From contig JAUNPU010000015.1 of the NCBI GenBank assembly GCA_030536555.1, forward strand, positions 25,470 through 89,469: 64,000 nucleotides of DNA. The letters run 5' to 3'. Both the position numbers and the translations under genes were made by a program. The stretch comes from Eubacteriales bacterium (GTDB lineage Bacteria; Bacillota; Clostridia; Lachnospirales; Lachnospiraceae). Shown one piece after another: positions 54,225-63,952 of the stretch; positions within the stretch are counted from its first letter, which is position 1, and the number at the start of each line of letters is the position of its first letter. The notes beneath the pieces are model-generated. The model was given only the letters and a program-made list of their open reading frames with translations, had not been told where the DNA came from and did no database searches.

Positions 54225-55957
54225 CAGGCACTCACCTCCTTCTCGCGCTGGGAATAGTAGATCTCCTGGTAAGCCTCGCAGCCTGCCAGCAGCTCCTGAT
54301 GGGTTCCCATACCGATCATATGTCCGTCATCCAGTACCAGAATCTGATCCGCCTCTTCCACCGAACCGATACGCTGGGCGATGATGAACTTGGTGGTATC
54401 CTTAAGGGTCGTGCGGAAGCACTCCCGGATTTTCGCCTCCGTGGCCGTATCCACCGCGCTGGTGGAGTCGTCGAGGATCAGAATCTTCGGACGCTTCAAC
54501 AGGGCTCTGGCAATGCACAGCCGCTGCTTCTGACCGCCGGAGACATTGACGCCACCCTGACCCATATCCGTGTCATAGCCATTTACAAAGGAGGTCACGA
54601 AGCCGTCCGCCTGCGCCGCATCCGCCATGCTCCGAATCTCCTCCATGGAAGCATCCTCATCGCCCCACTTAAGGTTCTCCTCGATGGTGCCGGAAAACAG
54701 CACATTTTTCTGCAGCACCATGCCGACTCCTTCCCGCAGATGCTTAAGGGAGTAATCCCGGACATTGACGCCGTCCACCAGCACCTCCCCCTCTGTTGTG
54801 TCATAGAGGCGGGGAATCAGCTGCACCAGCGAGGTCTTGCCGCTTCCGGTGGCACCGATGATGCCGATGACCTGCCCCGGCTCGGCAGTAAAGCTGATGT
54901 GCTCCAGCACCGGTTCCCCGCCGTCCTTCTCATAGCTGAACGCCACATCCCGAAATTCCACCCGACCTTCCGTCACCCTCTGATCCTTCGCAGTCGCTTT
55001 CTCATCCGTCAGGTCGATCTCCGTCCTCATGACCTCGTCGATACGCTTCACCGAAGCCATGGCGCGGGAGCTCTGCAAAAATATCATAGCCAGGAACATA
55101 AGCGACATCAGGATCTGCACGATATAGGTGGTAAATGCCGTCAGGTCGCCCACCTGCATGCTGCCGCCGATAATCAGATTGCCTCCATACCACACCACGG
55201 CAACCGTGGTGATATTCATGGCAAGCATCATCACCGGCATGGTCATGATGACGATATTCATCGCCTTCAGGCTGGTCTCCTGAAGATCCGTGTTGGCTTT
55301 GCCGAACTTCTCCTTCTCAAAATCCTCCCGCACGAAGGACTTGACCACACGCACATTGGTCAGCGCCTCCTGGATGCCGGAATTCATCTTATCCAGCTTC
55401 GTCTGCATGATGCCGAACCGCGGGTAGGCAGTCTTCATGATCAGGGCGATCACCAGCGTCAGAATCGGAATCACCACCAGAATGATTGCCGCCAGCTTCG
55501 CATTCATGGTAAATGCCATGATCAGCGCTCCCACCAGCATTCCCGGCGCCCGAAGCGCGATTCTCAGGCACATCATCATCACCATCTGCACCTGCTGGAT
55601 GTCATTGGTCAGTCTGGTCACCAGGGAACCGGTGCTGTAATCATCAATATTTTGAAAGGAAAACTGCTGCACCTTCGCAAACAGATCCTGCCGCAGGTCG
55701 CTGGTAAAGCAGATTGACGCCTTGGAGGAAAAGTAGGCTCCCCCGATTCCGCTTGCCGCCATCACCACGCCCACCAGCGCCATCACCAGTCCCACCCGGA
55801 TAATATACCCGGCATCCCGGTTCGCCACACCGTGATTGATGATCAGTGACATCAGCTTCGGCAGCATGATCTCGCCGAACACCTCCGTCAGCATCAGACA
55901 CGGTCCAATCAGAAAGGCACTGAGATACGGCCTGGCGTATTTTGTGTATCGCTTCAA
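54224..55957 (-). CDS. ABC exporter subunit (membrane domain + ATPase), first of pair
   Basis: Partner half-transporter of 578 aa. Six membrane helices and an ATPase domain with Walker A GATGSGKTS, signature VSGGQKQ and Walker B ILILDDSTSAVD. The residue after Walker B is Asp rather than the usual catalytic Glu, so this subunit may hold the degenerate ATP site, as in other heterodimeric exporters, while its partner keeps LDEAT. TTG at 55957 (GAGAGGG upstream, MKRYTKYARPYLSAF) gives the usual length; an upstream ATG at 56029 falls in the promoter. Confidence 0.9.
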   Translation of the reverse strand: MKRYTKYARPYLSAFLIGPCLMLTEVFGEIMLPKLMSLIINHGVANRDAGYIIRVGLVMALVGVVMAASGIGGAYFSSKASICFTSDLRQDLFAKVQQFSFQNIDDYSTGSLVTRLTNDIQQVQMVMMMCLRIALRAPGMLVGALIMAFTMNAKLAAIILVVIPILTLVIALIMKTAYPRFGIMQTKLDKMNSGIQEALTNVRVVKSFVREDFEKEKFGKANTDLQETSLKAMNIVIMTMPVMMLAMNITTVAVVWYGGNLIIGGSMQVGDLTAFTTYIVQILMSLMFLAMIFLQSSRAMASVKRIDEVMRTEIDLTDEKATAKDQRVTEGRVEFRDVAFSYEKDGGEPVLEHISFTAEPGQVIGIIGATGSGKTSLVQLIPRLYDTTEGEVLVDGVNVRDYSLKHLREGVGMVLQKNVLFSGTIEENLKWGDEDASMEEIRSMADAAQADGFVTSFVNGYDTDMGQGGVNVSGGQKQRLCIARALLKRPKILILDDSTSAVDTATEAKIRECFRTTLKDTTKFIIAQRIGSVEEADQILVLDDGHMIGMGTHQELLAGCEAYQEIYYSQREKEVSA

Positions 55958-55999
55958 ATCTATCCCTCTCTTTCTATAATAAATCAGTATTGACCCTTC

Positions 56000-56035
56000 A
56001 TTATAAAAGCACCTGCTTCCAAAAGGCAAGTGCTT
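56000..56035 (-). promoter_or_regulatory. Exporter promoter overlapping a stem-loop
   Basis: The minus strand has TTGCCT (56024-56029), an 18-bp spacer, TATAAT (56000-56005). A hairpin AAAGCACCTGC/GCAAGTGCTTT (about 56006-56035) covers the spacer and -35 and is followed by UUUUAUAAU, so it may also end the phosphoesterase transcript. Confidence 0.55.
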
Positions 56036-56061
56036 TCACAAAATTTTCACATATCAGATTT

Positions 56062-56706
56062 TTACATATCCTGATTGCCGGACGGCGTCTGCTCCACCTT
56101 CGTCACCACGTCCGGATACTCGAACATATAGTGGTCGTAGGCATTGATCACCACCGTCTTCCCGAACTGGTCCACCCGCTTGAAGCCGCCGTAGTTGGCA
56201 TGTACGTGCCCGTGAATGAACAGCGCCGGCTCGTACTTCTCCAGCAGCCCCCGGAAGCACTCAAATCCCTGATGAGGCAGATCCTCCAGGTCATTGACCC
56301 CCCTCGCCGGGGCATGGGTCACCAGAATATCGATTCCGCCCTTTCGCTTCAGCTGCCACCACAGCTTGCGGATCCGCCAGGTCATCTCCTGCTCCGTATA
56401 CTGGTTGTCCACATCCGGGTGATACCGCATGCAGCCCCCCAGTCCCAAAATGCGGACCCCCTTGTATTCAAATATCCTGTCCTCGATGCAGGTACAGCCG
56501 CCGCAGCCGCTTCTGGGATTATACCAGTAGTCGTGATTACCCGCCACATACAGCACCGGCGCATGGGAGAGGGTGGCAAAAAACTCCAGATATTTCTGGC
56601 GCAGATCTCCGCATGCGATGATCAGATCCACGTCCTTTAACTTTTCCGGATCATAATGCTCATAGAGCGATTTCGACTCATGATCGGCTAATACCAGTAC
56701 CTTCAA
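56062..56706 (-). CDS. Calcineurin-like metallophosphoesterase
   Basis: A 214-aa cytoplasmic protein with the metal motifs GD (IIACGD), GNHD (VAGNHDYW), H (THAPARG) and GHxH (HGHVHANYG). The first motif, normally DxH, reads LADHES, so one metal ligand is displaced or replaced. CxxC-containing GCGGCTC near residue 75 is uncommon for the fold. The substrate is unknown. The start overlaps the BMP-family gene by 29 bp, so the two are coupled. Confidence 0.82.
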   Translation of the reverse strand: MKVLVLADHESKSLYEHYDPEKLKDVDLIIACGDLRQKYLEFFATLSHAPVLYVAGNHDYWYNPRSGCGGCTCIEDRIFEYKGVRILGLGGCMRYHPDVDNQYTEQEMTWRIRKLWWQLKRKGGIDILVTHAPARGVNDLEDLPHQGFECFRGLLEKYEPALFIHGHVHANYGGFKRVDQFGKTVVINAYDHYMFEYPDVVTKVEQTPSGNQDM

Positions 56707-58660
56707 CTTTCTGCCCCTCCATACCTTTCTCCTCTAATTTTCCACTCTGTGCCCGGATCACCGGCTGCAGCTCCTCCGGGAATTCCGACACGTCCGGAAT
56801 CCGTCCTGTCACATTGTCAAGCAGCCAGTCCATGGTGATGATTTCCTCCGGTCCCAGTCCCCGGTCATCATCCTCCGAGCCGATGGTAACCCCGTTCTGG
56901 GCGCTGAGCTTTCCTGCAAAAGCAGCGAACTCCCCGCTTCGAATCGACGATTTCAGGAACCGGATCAGGCGGCTGGTGCTGTCCGGAACACTGCCGGAGC
57001 AGATCACATCCAGCACATCCGCCGACATGCCCCACCAGTAGTTGACCGCCTGTTTGCCCCGCTGCTCCTTCACGTCAGAAGCACCGTGACAGATGTTCCG
57101 CACGATCTTTTCGTAGAATTTTCCCCAGTCGCACAGCGCCATGGCAATGTTTTCCACAGAACCGTCCTCCAGCCGGTGGTACAGCCCGTACTCTCTGGAC
57201 GCATGAACCGGCGTAATCATATCGTCACCGGAAATATAGCTGATGCCTTCCGCCGCCAGCTCCTTCTGGCAGTCAGCCCCCTTCAGCCGGGACCAGGTCA
57301 GGTACACCTTCGACCGCGGATTGATCATCTTCGCCCCCAGGGCAAAGGCATTGATATTGGCAATGGTACCGTAAATGGAATAGCCGGCAATGTATCCCAG
57401 CTTATCCGACTCACTCATGGCAGCCGCCAGCGCTCCCATCAGGAACTTGGTCTCGTGCATCCGCGCGTAGTAGGTGCAGATGGAGGAATAGGACATGTTG
57501 ACCGAGCAGTTGTAGATCCGCACATCCGGGCGCTGAACCGCCATCTTGACGCTCTGCGCCGCCATCTGCGGGGAGGTGGTGAAGATCACATTGCACCCGG
57601 CTGCCACAGCCAGATTCAGGGCACTGGCAATCTCCTCCTCCGTGCCTGCATTCTCAAATGCCACCGTTCTCAGCTTTCCGTCGAAGCACTGCTCCAGATA
57701 CATTCTGCCCAGCTCATGACCATAGGCCCAGCTGGAGGTCTCCTTGCTCTTCTGGTAAATAAATGCGATCTTCAACATTTCCGGCTCGATATTAGCCGCC
57801 GGCATCAGCCAGTCAAACAGCTTCACCGCAGAATTATCTTCCTTCTCCGGCTCCTCCACCAGGGCGATTCTGCCGCCGTTGGCTCTCAGGAGAACCTCAT
57901 CCCATATGCCGTCCAGACCCTTCCTGATCTGTCCCTCTGTCTGCCGCTTCACCGTGTCATAGCCCAGGATCTCCACGTAGACCAGAAATGCATCCGACGC
58001 CGTAAAGTCCATATCGCCGGTCCGCTTCGTCTCGAACACACGGCTGAACAGGTCATACACCGCCTTAAAATACTTCTGATCCTCCTGATCCCACACAACA
58101 CCTTTTTCCTTGCCCATGGCTGCCAGCAGCCTGTCATAGCTGCCCTCTGTGCTGAACCACACGTCACAGTTGAAGGACACCTGATAGAAGTCAAGAAATT
58201 CGTAATAGAGCCGGACATTCCGGTCATCGCTGCGCCGCGGGATCATGCGGATCACCGACGCGGTAACGCTGTAGGCATGAACGTATTTCAGCACGCTGAC
58301 CCGCTTGTTGCCTTCCAGCACATAGTAGCGGTTCATGAACTCGTAAGCAACAATCGGATCCTGGATTCCCTCCTCAATCTGATACTCATACACTCTGGAC
58401 CACTTGGCTCCGAACTCGGTCCGTTCCCCCAAAAGCGGCATAAAATTGCTGGCAAATGCCTCCGTCCGCCCCTTGGTCTTGGTTCCCACGATCCGCTCCA
58501 GGGGCACGTCGATCAGTCCCAGATTCACCTCTGACGCAATGTCCGTGTTGGCAAGAATATCATCCAGCACCGGAAGGTACGGATATTCTCCCTTGGCAAC
58601 TGCCGCCTGATAGGCTTTCCGTCCCTTGCGCAGTGCCCCTATATAATCATATAATGCCAT
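56678..58660 (-). CDS. Cytosolic BMP-family protein with ParB-like N-terminal domain
   Basis: A 660-aa protein without signal peptide. Residues about 40-200 contain a ParB/sulfiredoxin-like core (YVLEGNKRVSVLKYV) with RxxxRRSDD nearby. Residues about 310-560 resemble the PnrA/BMP/Med periplasmic-binding fold (KIAFIYQKSKETSSWAYGHE, NVIFTTSPQM, GYIAGYSIYG). Ordinary BMP proteins are lipoproteins that bind nucleosides; this one should sense a ligand inside the cell. The function is not established. It lies 114 bp after the SNF2 gene and is coupled to the phosphoesterase. Confidence 0.75.
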   Translation of the reverse strand: MALYDYIGALRKGRKAYQAAVAKGEYPYLPVLDDILANTDIASEVNLGLIDVPLERIVGTKTKGRTEAFASNFMPLLGERTEFGAKWSRVYEYQIEEGIQDPIVAYEFMNRYYVLEGNKRVSVLKYVHAYSVTASVIRMIPRRSDDRNVRLYYEFLDFYQVSFNCDVWFSTEGSYDRLLAAMGKEKGVVWDQEDQKYFKAVYDLFSRVFETKRTGDMDFTASDAFLVYVEILGYDTVKRQTEGQIRKGLDGIWDEVLLRANGGRIALVEEPEKEDNSAVKLFDWLMPAANIEPEMLKIAFIYQKSKETSSWAYGHELGRMYLEQCFDGKLRTVAFENAGTEEEIASALNLAVAAGCNVIFTTSPQMAAQSVKMAVQRPDVRIYNCSVNMSYSSICTYYARMHETKFLMGALAAAMSESDKLGYIAGYSIYGTIANINAFALGAKMINPRSKVYLTWSRLKGADCQKELAAEGISYISGDDMITPVHASREYGLYHRLEDGSVENIAMALCDWGKFYEKIVRNICHGASDVKEQRGKQAVNYWWGMSADVLDVICSGSVPDSTSRLIRFLKSSIRSGEFAAFAGKLSAQNGVTIGSEDDDRGLGPEEIITMDWLLDNVTGRIPDVSEFPEELQPVIRAQSGKLEEKGMEGQKVEGTGISRS

Positions 58661-58708
58661 GTCCTGTTACGCTCCTTTCTCGATTCTATCGCGGTCGTTG
58701 CGTTGCCG

Positions 58709-58775
58709 CCCGTCTGTTCTTTCTCCGGGCGCTCCTGCCCGTCTGTTCTTTCTCCGGGCGCTCCCGCCCGTCTGT
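58709..58775. repeat. 29-bp tandem repeat, 2.3 copies
   Basis: Two almost exact copies of CCCGTCTGTTCTTTCTCCGG plus GCGCTCC(T/C)G (58709-58737, 58738-58766) and a partial third that ends in the SNF2 stop codon. GCCCG and CGGGC in each unit can form stacked hairpins in the SNF2-BMP intergenic RNA. Confidence 0.85.
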
Positions 58776-61700
58776 CAGCTCAGGATCTCCAGCAGGTCGT
58801 CCTTCGTCAGGCTGCTTAGAGATACGGTGCCCTCCGTGATGATCTGCTCCGCCAGATTCTTCTTGTTCTCCTGCAGCTTCAGGATATTTTCCTCAATGGT
58901 ATCTTTCATAATCAGTTTAAAGACTGTCACCTGCTTCTCCTGCCCGATCCGGTGGGTGCGGTCGGTAGCCTGATTCTGCGCCGCCACATTCCACCAGGGA
59001 TCATAGTGGATCACAATATCCGCCGCCGTCAGATTCAGTCCCGTTCCCCCTGCCTTCAGGGAGATCAGAAATACAGGAACCTCGTCGGTCTGAAATGCCC
59101 CCGTCATGCGGATACGCTCCTCCTTGGAGGTTGCCCCGGTCAGCATGTGATACGCAATCTCCTCTTTCTGCAGCCGCTTCCCGATCAGCTCCAGCATGGA
59201 GGTAAACTGGGAAAACAGCAGGATCTTGTGACCACCGTCAATGCCCTGCCGGATCAGATCAATGCAGGTCTCAAGCTTTGCCGAACCGCCTCTGTACCTG
59301 TCATAGCACAGAACCGGATCGCAGCACAGCTGGCGAAGTCTGGTCAGCTTTGTGAGAATCTGCAGCTTGTCACTGCCTGCCGCCGCCCCATCCATCTGCT
59401 CCAACTGGTTCTTAAGCTCCAGGGCATGGGCCGTGTACAGCTTCTTCTGTGCCTCCTCCGCCTGGGAATAGACCACAGTCTCCAGCTTCTCCGGCAGCTC
59501 CTTCAGCACATCCGCCTTCAGACGCCGCAGCACGAAGGGTCCGATCATCCGGTGCAGCATCTGCAGCGCCCGCTGATCCCCGTCCTTGACGATCGGCGCC
59601 TCCAGTTCCTTCTTAAACCTTGGATAGGTAAACAGAAATCCCGGCATCAGATAGTCAAAAATGCTCCACAGCTCGCTGAGCCGGTTCTCGATCGGCGTTC
59701 CGGTCAACGCAAACCTCGTCTGCGCATGGATCAGCTTCACCGCCCTGGCACTCTGGGTCATGGGATTCTTGATGTACTGTGCCTCGTCGATGACCTGATA
59801 TCGGAACTGCAGATTCTCGTACAACAGAATATCCCGCTTCAGAAGGTCGTAGGAGGTGACCAGCACGTTAATGTCGGACTTTATCCCCTGCAAAAGTTCC
59901 TCCCGTTCCGCCGCCGTTCCTGCCACGGTCCGCACGGAAAGCTCCGGTGCAAACCGGTGAAATTCATTTTCCCAGTTGTACACCAAGGATGCCGGGCACA
60001 CGATCAGCGCCAGACTGTCCGGACTGCGCTTCACCTCGTCCACAAGAAGCCCGATCACCTGGATGGTCTTCCCCAGTCCCATGTCATCTGCCAGAATACC
60101 GCCAAATCCATAGTGATCCAGAGTCCGCATCCACCGGTAGCCATTCTTCTGATAGCCCCGCAGCACCTGCTGCAGCGACTCCGGAATCTCATAATCGCTG
60201 TCCTCCACCGACTTCATGCCGCGGACCACAGCCTTGAACAGATTGTCCCGGTACAGCGTAATACCGCTGCCCTCCTTCAGCACACTGTCCAGATACAGGG
60301 CACGGTATGCCGGCAGGCGAATCGTCCCTTCTGCCAGCTGGGACCTGCTGACCGACAGCGCATCCACCAGACGCGCCACCGTCACCAGACCATTTTCGTC
60401 CAGCTGCAGGAACTCGCCATTTTTCAGGCGGTAGTAGGGCTTCTTCGGGTCGTACTCTGACAGAATCCGCTGCAGCTGCTCCGGGGTCATGCCCTCCGCA
60501 TCCACCGTCAGCTCCAGCCAGTTCCCGCTGGTCCGCACACCCACGGAGATCTGCGGCGGCGGCAGCACCCGGATGCTTCTGGCAGCATCCGACACATAGA
60601 CCTCACCCAGCTCCATAAATTCCGCCATACCCGTATGCAGCAGCCGGTACATGGCATCGTCATCATCCCGGATGATCAGATTCTCCCCCGCCTCATCCCG
60701 GTACTGGAAGTAGCGGGTAATCAGCTGGCTAATCCGGAACTCTCCCGGCACATCGCGGCATACCGTCCGCGGTACCTTCTCGTCCTCCATGGGCTGAAAA
60801 GAATAGTCCCCATAGGAAAGCACCGGCTTCATGGTCAGCTCCCCCGATCGGCTGCTGTCAAAGGAAAATGTCGCCTTCAGCTCCTGCGGGCGGTAGCTCT
60901 CCAGATCCACATCCTTCACTTCCAGATTCGCGTAGGGCAGAATCTTCTGCAGCACCCGCTCGTAGAACAGCGGAATGTCCCGCTCCTGCACCTCCGTCTC
61001 ATGGTTTCTCCTGTTTTTCAGCATCTGCTCTAAAAATACCGTCAATGCATCCGTCTCCGCCTTGTCCAGACACAACAGCTTCTGGCTGTTTCCCACATAC
61101 AGATGACGCTCCCCGGAAAATGCGTACAGGTCCTGATCCACAGACACCCGTATCCCGTCCCGTCCTGCCTTGCAGATCTTCACATTCAGCCGGACCGGTC
61201 CCGGCTCCACCTGCACGGTGGTGCGGATTCCATTTCGTCCTTCCACCTCCAGCTCCCGTCCTGCCATCTGCTTGAAGAACCAGTCCCGGTTCGCCCGGCT
61301 GACGTTCAGCTCCCGCAGTCCCTGCACCGTCACAAAAGAACTTTTGCGAAACTGCTCATAATGCTCCCGGTACACATTGACCAGCTGCAGCAGCATGGCA
61401 ACCAGCGGCCGGTCCTCCTCCACAAAGGCATTGACGCTGTGGTGAAATTCCAGCTGCTTTCCATAGGACACCAGAGCGCCGGTTTCCACCGCCTCCGTAA
61501 ATGCCATCAGATCCTTCAGCACATACAGCCGCTCGCGCCCTACCTTGAACTCCAGACGGGTCTCCCCGTCCTTTAACAGCAGTCTCGGCACCAGACGGAC
61601 CTGCCGCTCCTCCCCCTCCTGGATGATCTGTGCCACCTCCCGGTTAGTGTACTCCCGGATCATGGTCCGCGCCTCCTGAGAGGTGGTCACCGGACGCCCG

Positions 61701-61924
61701 CTTCTGGCTGCCGCCTGCTCCTGCCAGGACTTCCAGACCAGCTTCGCATGCTCGCACATACCCCTGTAGGAGTTTCCGTTTACACAAGAACAAGAGTAGT
61801 CATGAATCTGACTACCCTTGACATAAAGGCTCACCTTATACTCTTTGTTCTCGTCTTCCACAATTCCTTTGACCCCCAGTTCCCCCTTCCAGAAAGTACT
61901 GGTGGTCATCTCAGTAATCTTCAT
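58775..61924 (-). CDS. SWIM zinc-finger SNF2/RapA-like helicase
   Basis: A DNA-dependent ATPase of about 1049 aa. An N-terminal SWIM finger (CSCVNGNSYRGMCEH), a long middle region (bacterial SNF2-associated), then SNF2 motifs: DDMGLGKTIQ (Walker A), DEAQYIKN (Walker B), LTGTPIENRLSELWSIFDYL, and a helicase C domain with LLFSQFTSML and ATDRTHRIGQEKQV. Likely remodels nucleoprotein or recycles RNA polymerase. Start at 61924 has GGAGG 5 nt before; an upstream GTG lies in a duplicated segment. Confidence 0.92.
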   Translation of the reverse strand: MKITEMTTSTFWKGELGVKGIVEDENKEYKVSLYVKGSQIHDYSCSCVNGNSYRGMCEHAKLVWKSWQEQAAARSGRPVTTSQEARTMIREYTNREVAQIIQEGEERQVRLVPRLLLKDGETRLEFKVGRERLYVLKDLMAFTEAVETGALVSYGKQLEFHHSVNAFVEEDRPLVAMLLQLVNVYREHYEQFRKSSFVTVQGLRELNVSRANRDWFFKQMAGRELEVEGRNGIRTTVQVEPGPVRLNVKICKAGRDGIRVSVDQDLYAFSGERHLYVGNSQKLLCLDKAETDALTVFLEQMLKNRRNHETEVQERDIPLFYERVLQKILPYANLEVKDVDLESYRPQELKATFSFDSSRSGELTMKPVLSYGDYSFQPMEDEKVPRTVCRDVPGEFRISQLITRYFQYRDEAGENLIIRDDDDAMYRLLHTGMAEFMELGEVYVSDAARSIRVLPPPQISVGVRTSGNWLELTVDAEGMTPEQLQRILSEYDPKKPYYRLKNGEFLQLDENGLVTVARLVDALSVSRSQLAEGTIRLPAYRALYLDSVLKEGSGITLYRDNLFKAVVRGMKSVEDSDYEIPESLQQVLRGYQKNGYRWMRTLDHYGFGGILADDMGLGKTIQVIGLLVDEVKRSPDSLALIVCPASLVYNWENEFHRFAPELSVRTVAGTAAEREELLQGIKSDINVLVTSYDLLKRDILLYENLQFRYQVIDEAQYIKNPMTQSARAVKLIHAQTRFALTGTPIENRLSELWSIFDYLMPGFLFTYPRFKKELEAPIVKDGDQRALQMLHRMIGPFVLRRLKADVLKELPEKLETVVYSQAEEAQKKLYTAHALELKNQLEQMDGAAAGSDKLQILTKLTRLRQLCCDPVLCYDRYRGGSAKLETCIDLIRQGIDGGHKILLFSQFTSMLELIGKRLQKEEIAYHMLTGATSKEERIRMTGAFQTDEVPVFLISLKAGGTGLNLTAADIVIHYDPWWNVAAQNQATDRTHRIGQEKQVTVFKLIMKDTIEENILKLQENKKNLAEQIITEGTVSLSSLTKDDLLEILS

Positions 61925-62001
61925 CAAGTCCTCCATTCCCGGTATGTGAACGGGTTCATTGTGAACACAGTGGAGTCCGGTCAGGCGCTGTACCTGCCCG
62001 A

Positions 62002-62069
62002 ACTCCGCCACAGCTTCCTGCTATATTCTGCCTGGACTCCGCCGCAGCTTCCTGCTACATTCTGTCCGG
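62002..62069. repeat. 34-bp tandem duplication at the argS 3' end
   Basis: Two adjacent 34-bp copies (62002-62035, 62036-62069) differing at five positions. The right copy contains the last argS codons and stop (62055-62057); the left is a diverged duplicate in the intergenic gap. Confidence 0.85.
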
Positions 62070-63827
62070 CGCCTCAAAGCCCAGCACGTGAATGCATGCT
62101 TCCAGCACATCCTTCGTCAGAGTGATCAGCTGAATCCAGCCTGCCTGCTGCTCCCGGTTCTCCTCAGCCAGGATCCTGGTATCGTGGTAAAAGCTGTTAA
62201 ATACGTTGGATAAATCATAAATATACTGGCAGATCTTGTGCGGAGCCGTCTCAGCAAAGCTGGACTCCATCACATCGTTGTACTTGGCAAGCTCCAGCAT
62301 CAGCGCCTTCTCCGCAGCCGTCGCAGCCGGAAGAATCACCGGCGCTCCCTCGTACTTAGACTCCAGAGCCGCATACTTGCTCATAATGGACTTGATGCGG
62401 ACGATGGTGTACAGGATGTACGGACCGGTATTGCCCTCAAAGGAGGTAAAGCGGTCAATGTCGAAAATATAATCCTTCGCCGCCTGATTGGACAGATCGC
62501 CGTACTTAAGCGCTGCCAGACCAACCACCTTGGCAGTCTCTCTCGCTTCCTCGTCAGAAGAGGTTCTCTCCGCCTCCACGATCTTCGCGTAAGCCGCCTC
62601 GTCAATATCTGCAATCAGAGTCTCCAGACGCATCACGCCGCCGTCTCTGGTCTTGAAAGGCTTGCCGTCCTTGCCGTTCATGGTACCAAAGCCAATGTGA
62701 ATCATCGGGGTATCCTCACTCACATAGCCTGCCTTCTTCGCCACGCGGAACACCTGCTTAAAGTGCAGCTCCTGCCGCTTGTCCGTAATATAGATATACT
62801 TCACCGGCTTCAAATCCCGCTCGCGCTCAATGATGGTTCCCAGATCGGAGGTCGCATACAGCGCGGCACCGTCGGACTTGCGCACGATACACGGCGGCAG
62901 CTCCTTGGTGTCCGTTGGCTCGGTCACATCAACCACCAGAGCCCCCTGACTCTCATAAGCCAGCCCCTTGTCCTGCAGATCCTGAATCAGTCCCGGGATA
63001 TAGGGCTGCGCATCGCTCTCGCCTTTCCACAGCTCAAAATGAACATCCAGATTGCCATAATTTCTCTTAAGGTCAGCCAGAGAAACCGCCATAATATGCT
63101 TCCAGATCGCCGTAAACGGTGCATATCCGTTCTGCAGCTTGAAGGTAGCAGTCTGCGCACGCTCCTTAAATGCCTCATCCACCTTGGACTTGCCGCTGGC
63201 AGTCGGATAAATGTCCTCCAGCTCGCTGATGGTAAACGGCGCCTCCGCCGGATACTCTCCCGTGTAGGACTCGTCAAAATAAACCAGCTCCGGCTTCCGG
63301 TCCCGCAGCTCCTCGATGATCAGACCCATCTGCAGACCCCAGTCTCCCAGATGCACGTCACCGATCATGTTGTATCCCAGATTGTTGCCCATACGCTTGA
63401 TGCTCTCACCGATAACCGCAGAGCGCAGATGTCCCACGTGCAGCGGCTTTGCCACATTCGCTCCGCCGTAGTCCACCACGATGGTCTCACCGTGACCCAC
63501 TTCCTCAAGCCCCAGCTTCTCATCCTTCTGCATGCCATTCATGTAGTCCGCCAGATACTGCGGATTCAGGCGCAGGTTGATAAATCCCGGCATCACCGCA
63601 TTGATTTCGGAGAACATCTCATGCTCCCCGATCTTCTCCAGCACCTCATTGGCAATATCGATCGGTTTCTTCTTATACGCCTTCGCCGCTGCCATGGCAC
63701 CGTTGCACTGGTACTCACATAAATCCGGGCGGTTGGACAGTACGACCTTCGCATAGGCCTCGTCGTAACCGCAGGCAGCAAATGCGGACTTCATCTCCGC
63801 TGCAATCAAATCAAGAATTTTCTTCAT
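62055..63827 (-). CDS. argS: Arginyl-tRNA synthetase
   Basis: Class I synthetase charging tRNA-Arg, 590 aa. It has an N-terminal additional domain, the HIGH-type motif PLHVGHLRSAVIGES near residue 130, the catalytic Rossmann core (VDVTEPTDTKELPPCIVRKSDGAALYATSDLGT, shown in part) and a C-terminal anticodon-binding helix bundle (FVNSFYHDTRI-like NSFYHDTRIL). The ATG follows AAAGGAG. The 5' leader is only about 80 nt, too short for a T-box. Confidence 0.95.
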   Translation of the reverse strand: MKKILDLIAAEMKSAFAACGYDEAYAKVVLSNRPDLCEYQCNGAMAAAKAYKKKPIDIANEVLEKIGEHEMFSEINAVMPGFINLRLNPQYLADYMNGMQKDEKLGLEEVGHGETIVVDYGGANVAKPLHVGHLRSAVIGESIKRMGNNLGYNMIGDVHLGDWGLQMGLIIEELRDRKPELVYFDESYTGEYPAEAPFTISELEDIYPTASGKSKVDEAFKERAQTATFKLQNGYAPFTAIWKHIMAVSLADLKRNYGNLDVHFELWKGESDAQPYIPGLIQDLQDKGLAYESQGALVVDVTEPTDTKELPPCIVRKSDGAALYATSDLGTIIERERDLKPVKYIYITDKRQELHFKQVFRVAKKAGYVSEDTPMIHIGFGTMNGKDGKPFKTRDGGVMRLETLIADIDEAAYAKIVEAERTSSDEEARETAKVVGLAALKYGDLSNQAAKDYIFDIDRFTSFEGNTGPYILYTIVRIKSIMSKYAALESKYEGAPVILPAATAAEKALMLELAKYNDVMESSFAETAPHKICQYIYDLSNVFNSFYHDTRILAEENREQQAGWIQLITLTKDVLEACIHVLGFEAPDRM

Positions 63828-63915
63828 TCCTGGTCTCCTTTATGATAGTTCCTTTATAAAATGTGTTCATGAAATGCCTGTGTGACACAGACATATATTA
63901 CTAAGCTGAAACTTT

Positions 63916-63944
63916 ATTATACTGGAATTTGGAAGAAAATGCAA
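63916..63944 (-). promoter_or_regulatory. argS promoter
   Basis: The minus strand has TTGCAT (63939-63944), a 17-bp spacer and TATAAT (63916-63921). It ends 10 bp from the first palindrome of the mobile-element end. Confidence 0.7.
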
Positions 63945-63952
63945 GTAGTCAA

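Noticed and set aside
63828..63921. T-box leader of argS
   Set aside because: Only about 80 nt separate the promoter from the start. A T-box with its specifier and antiterminator needs far more.
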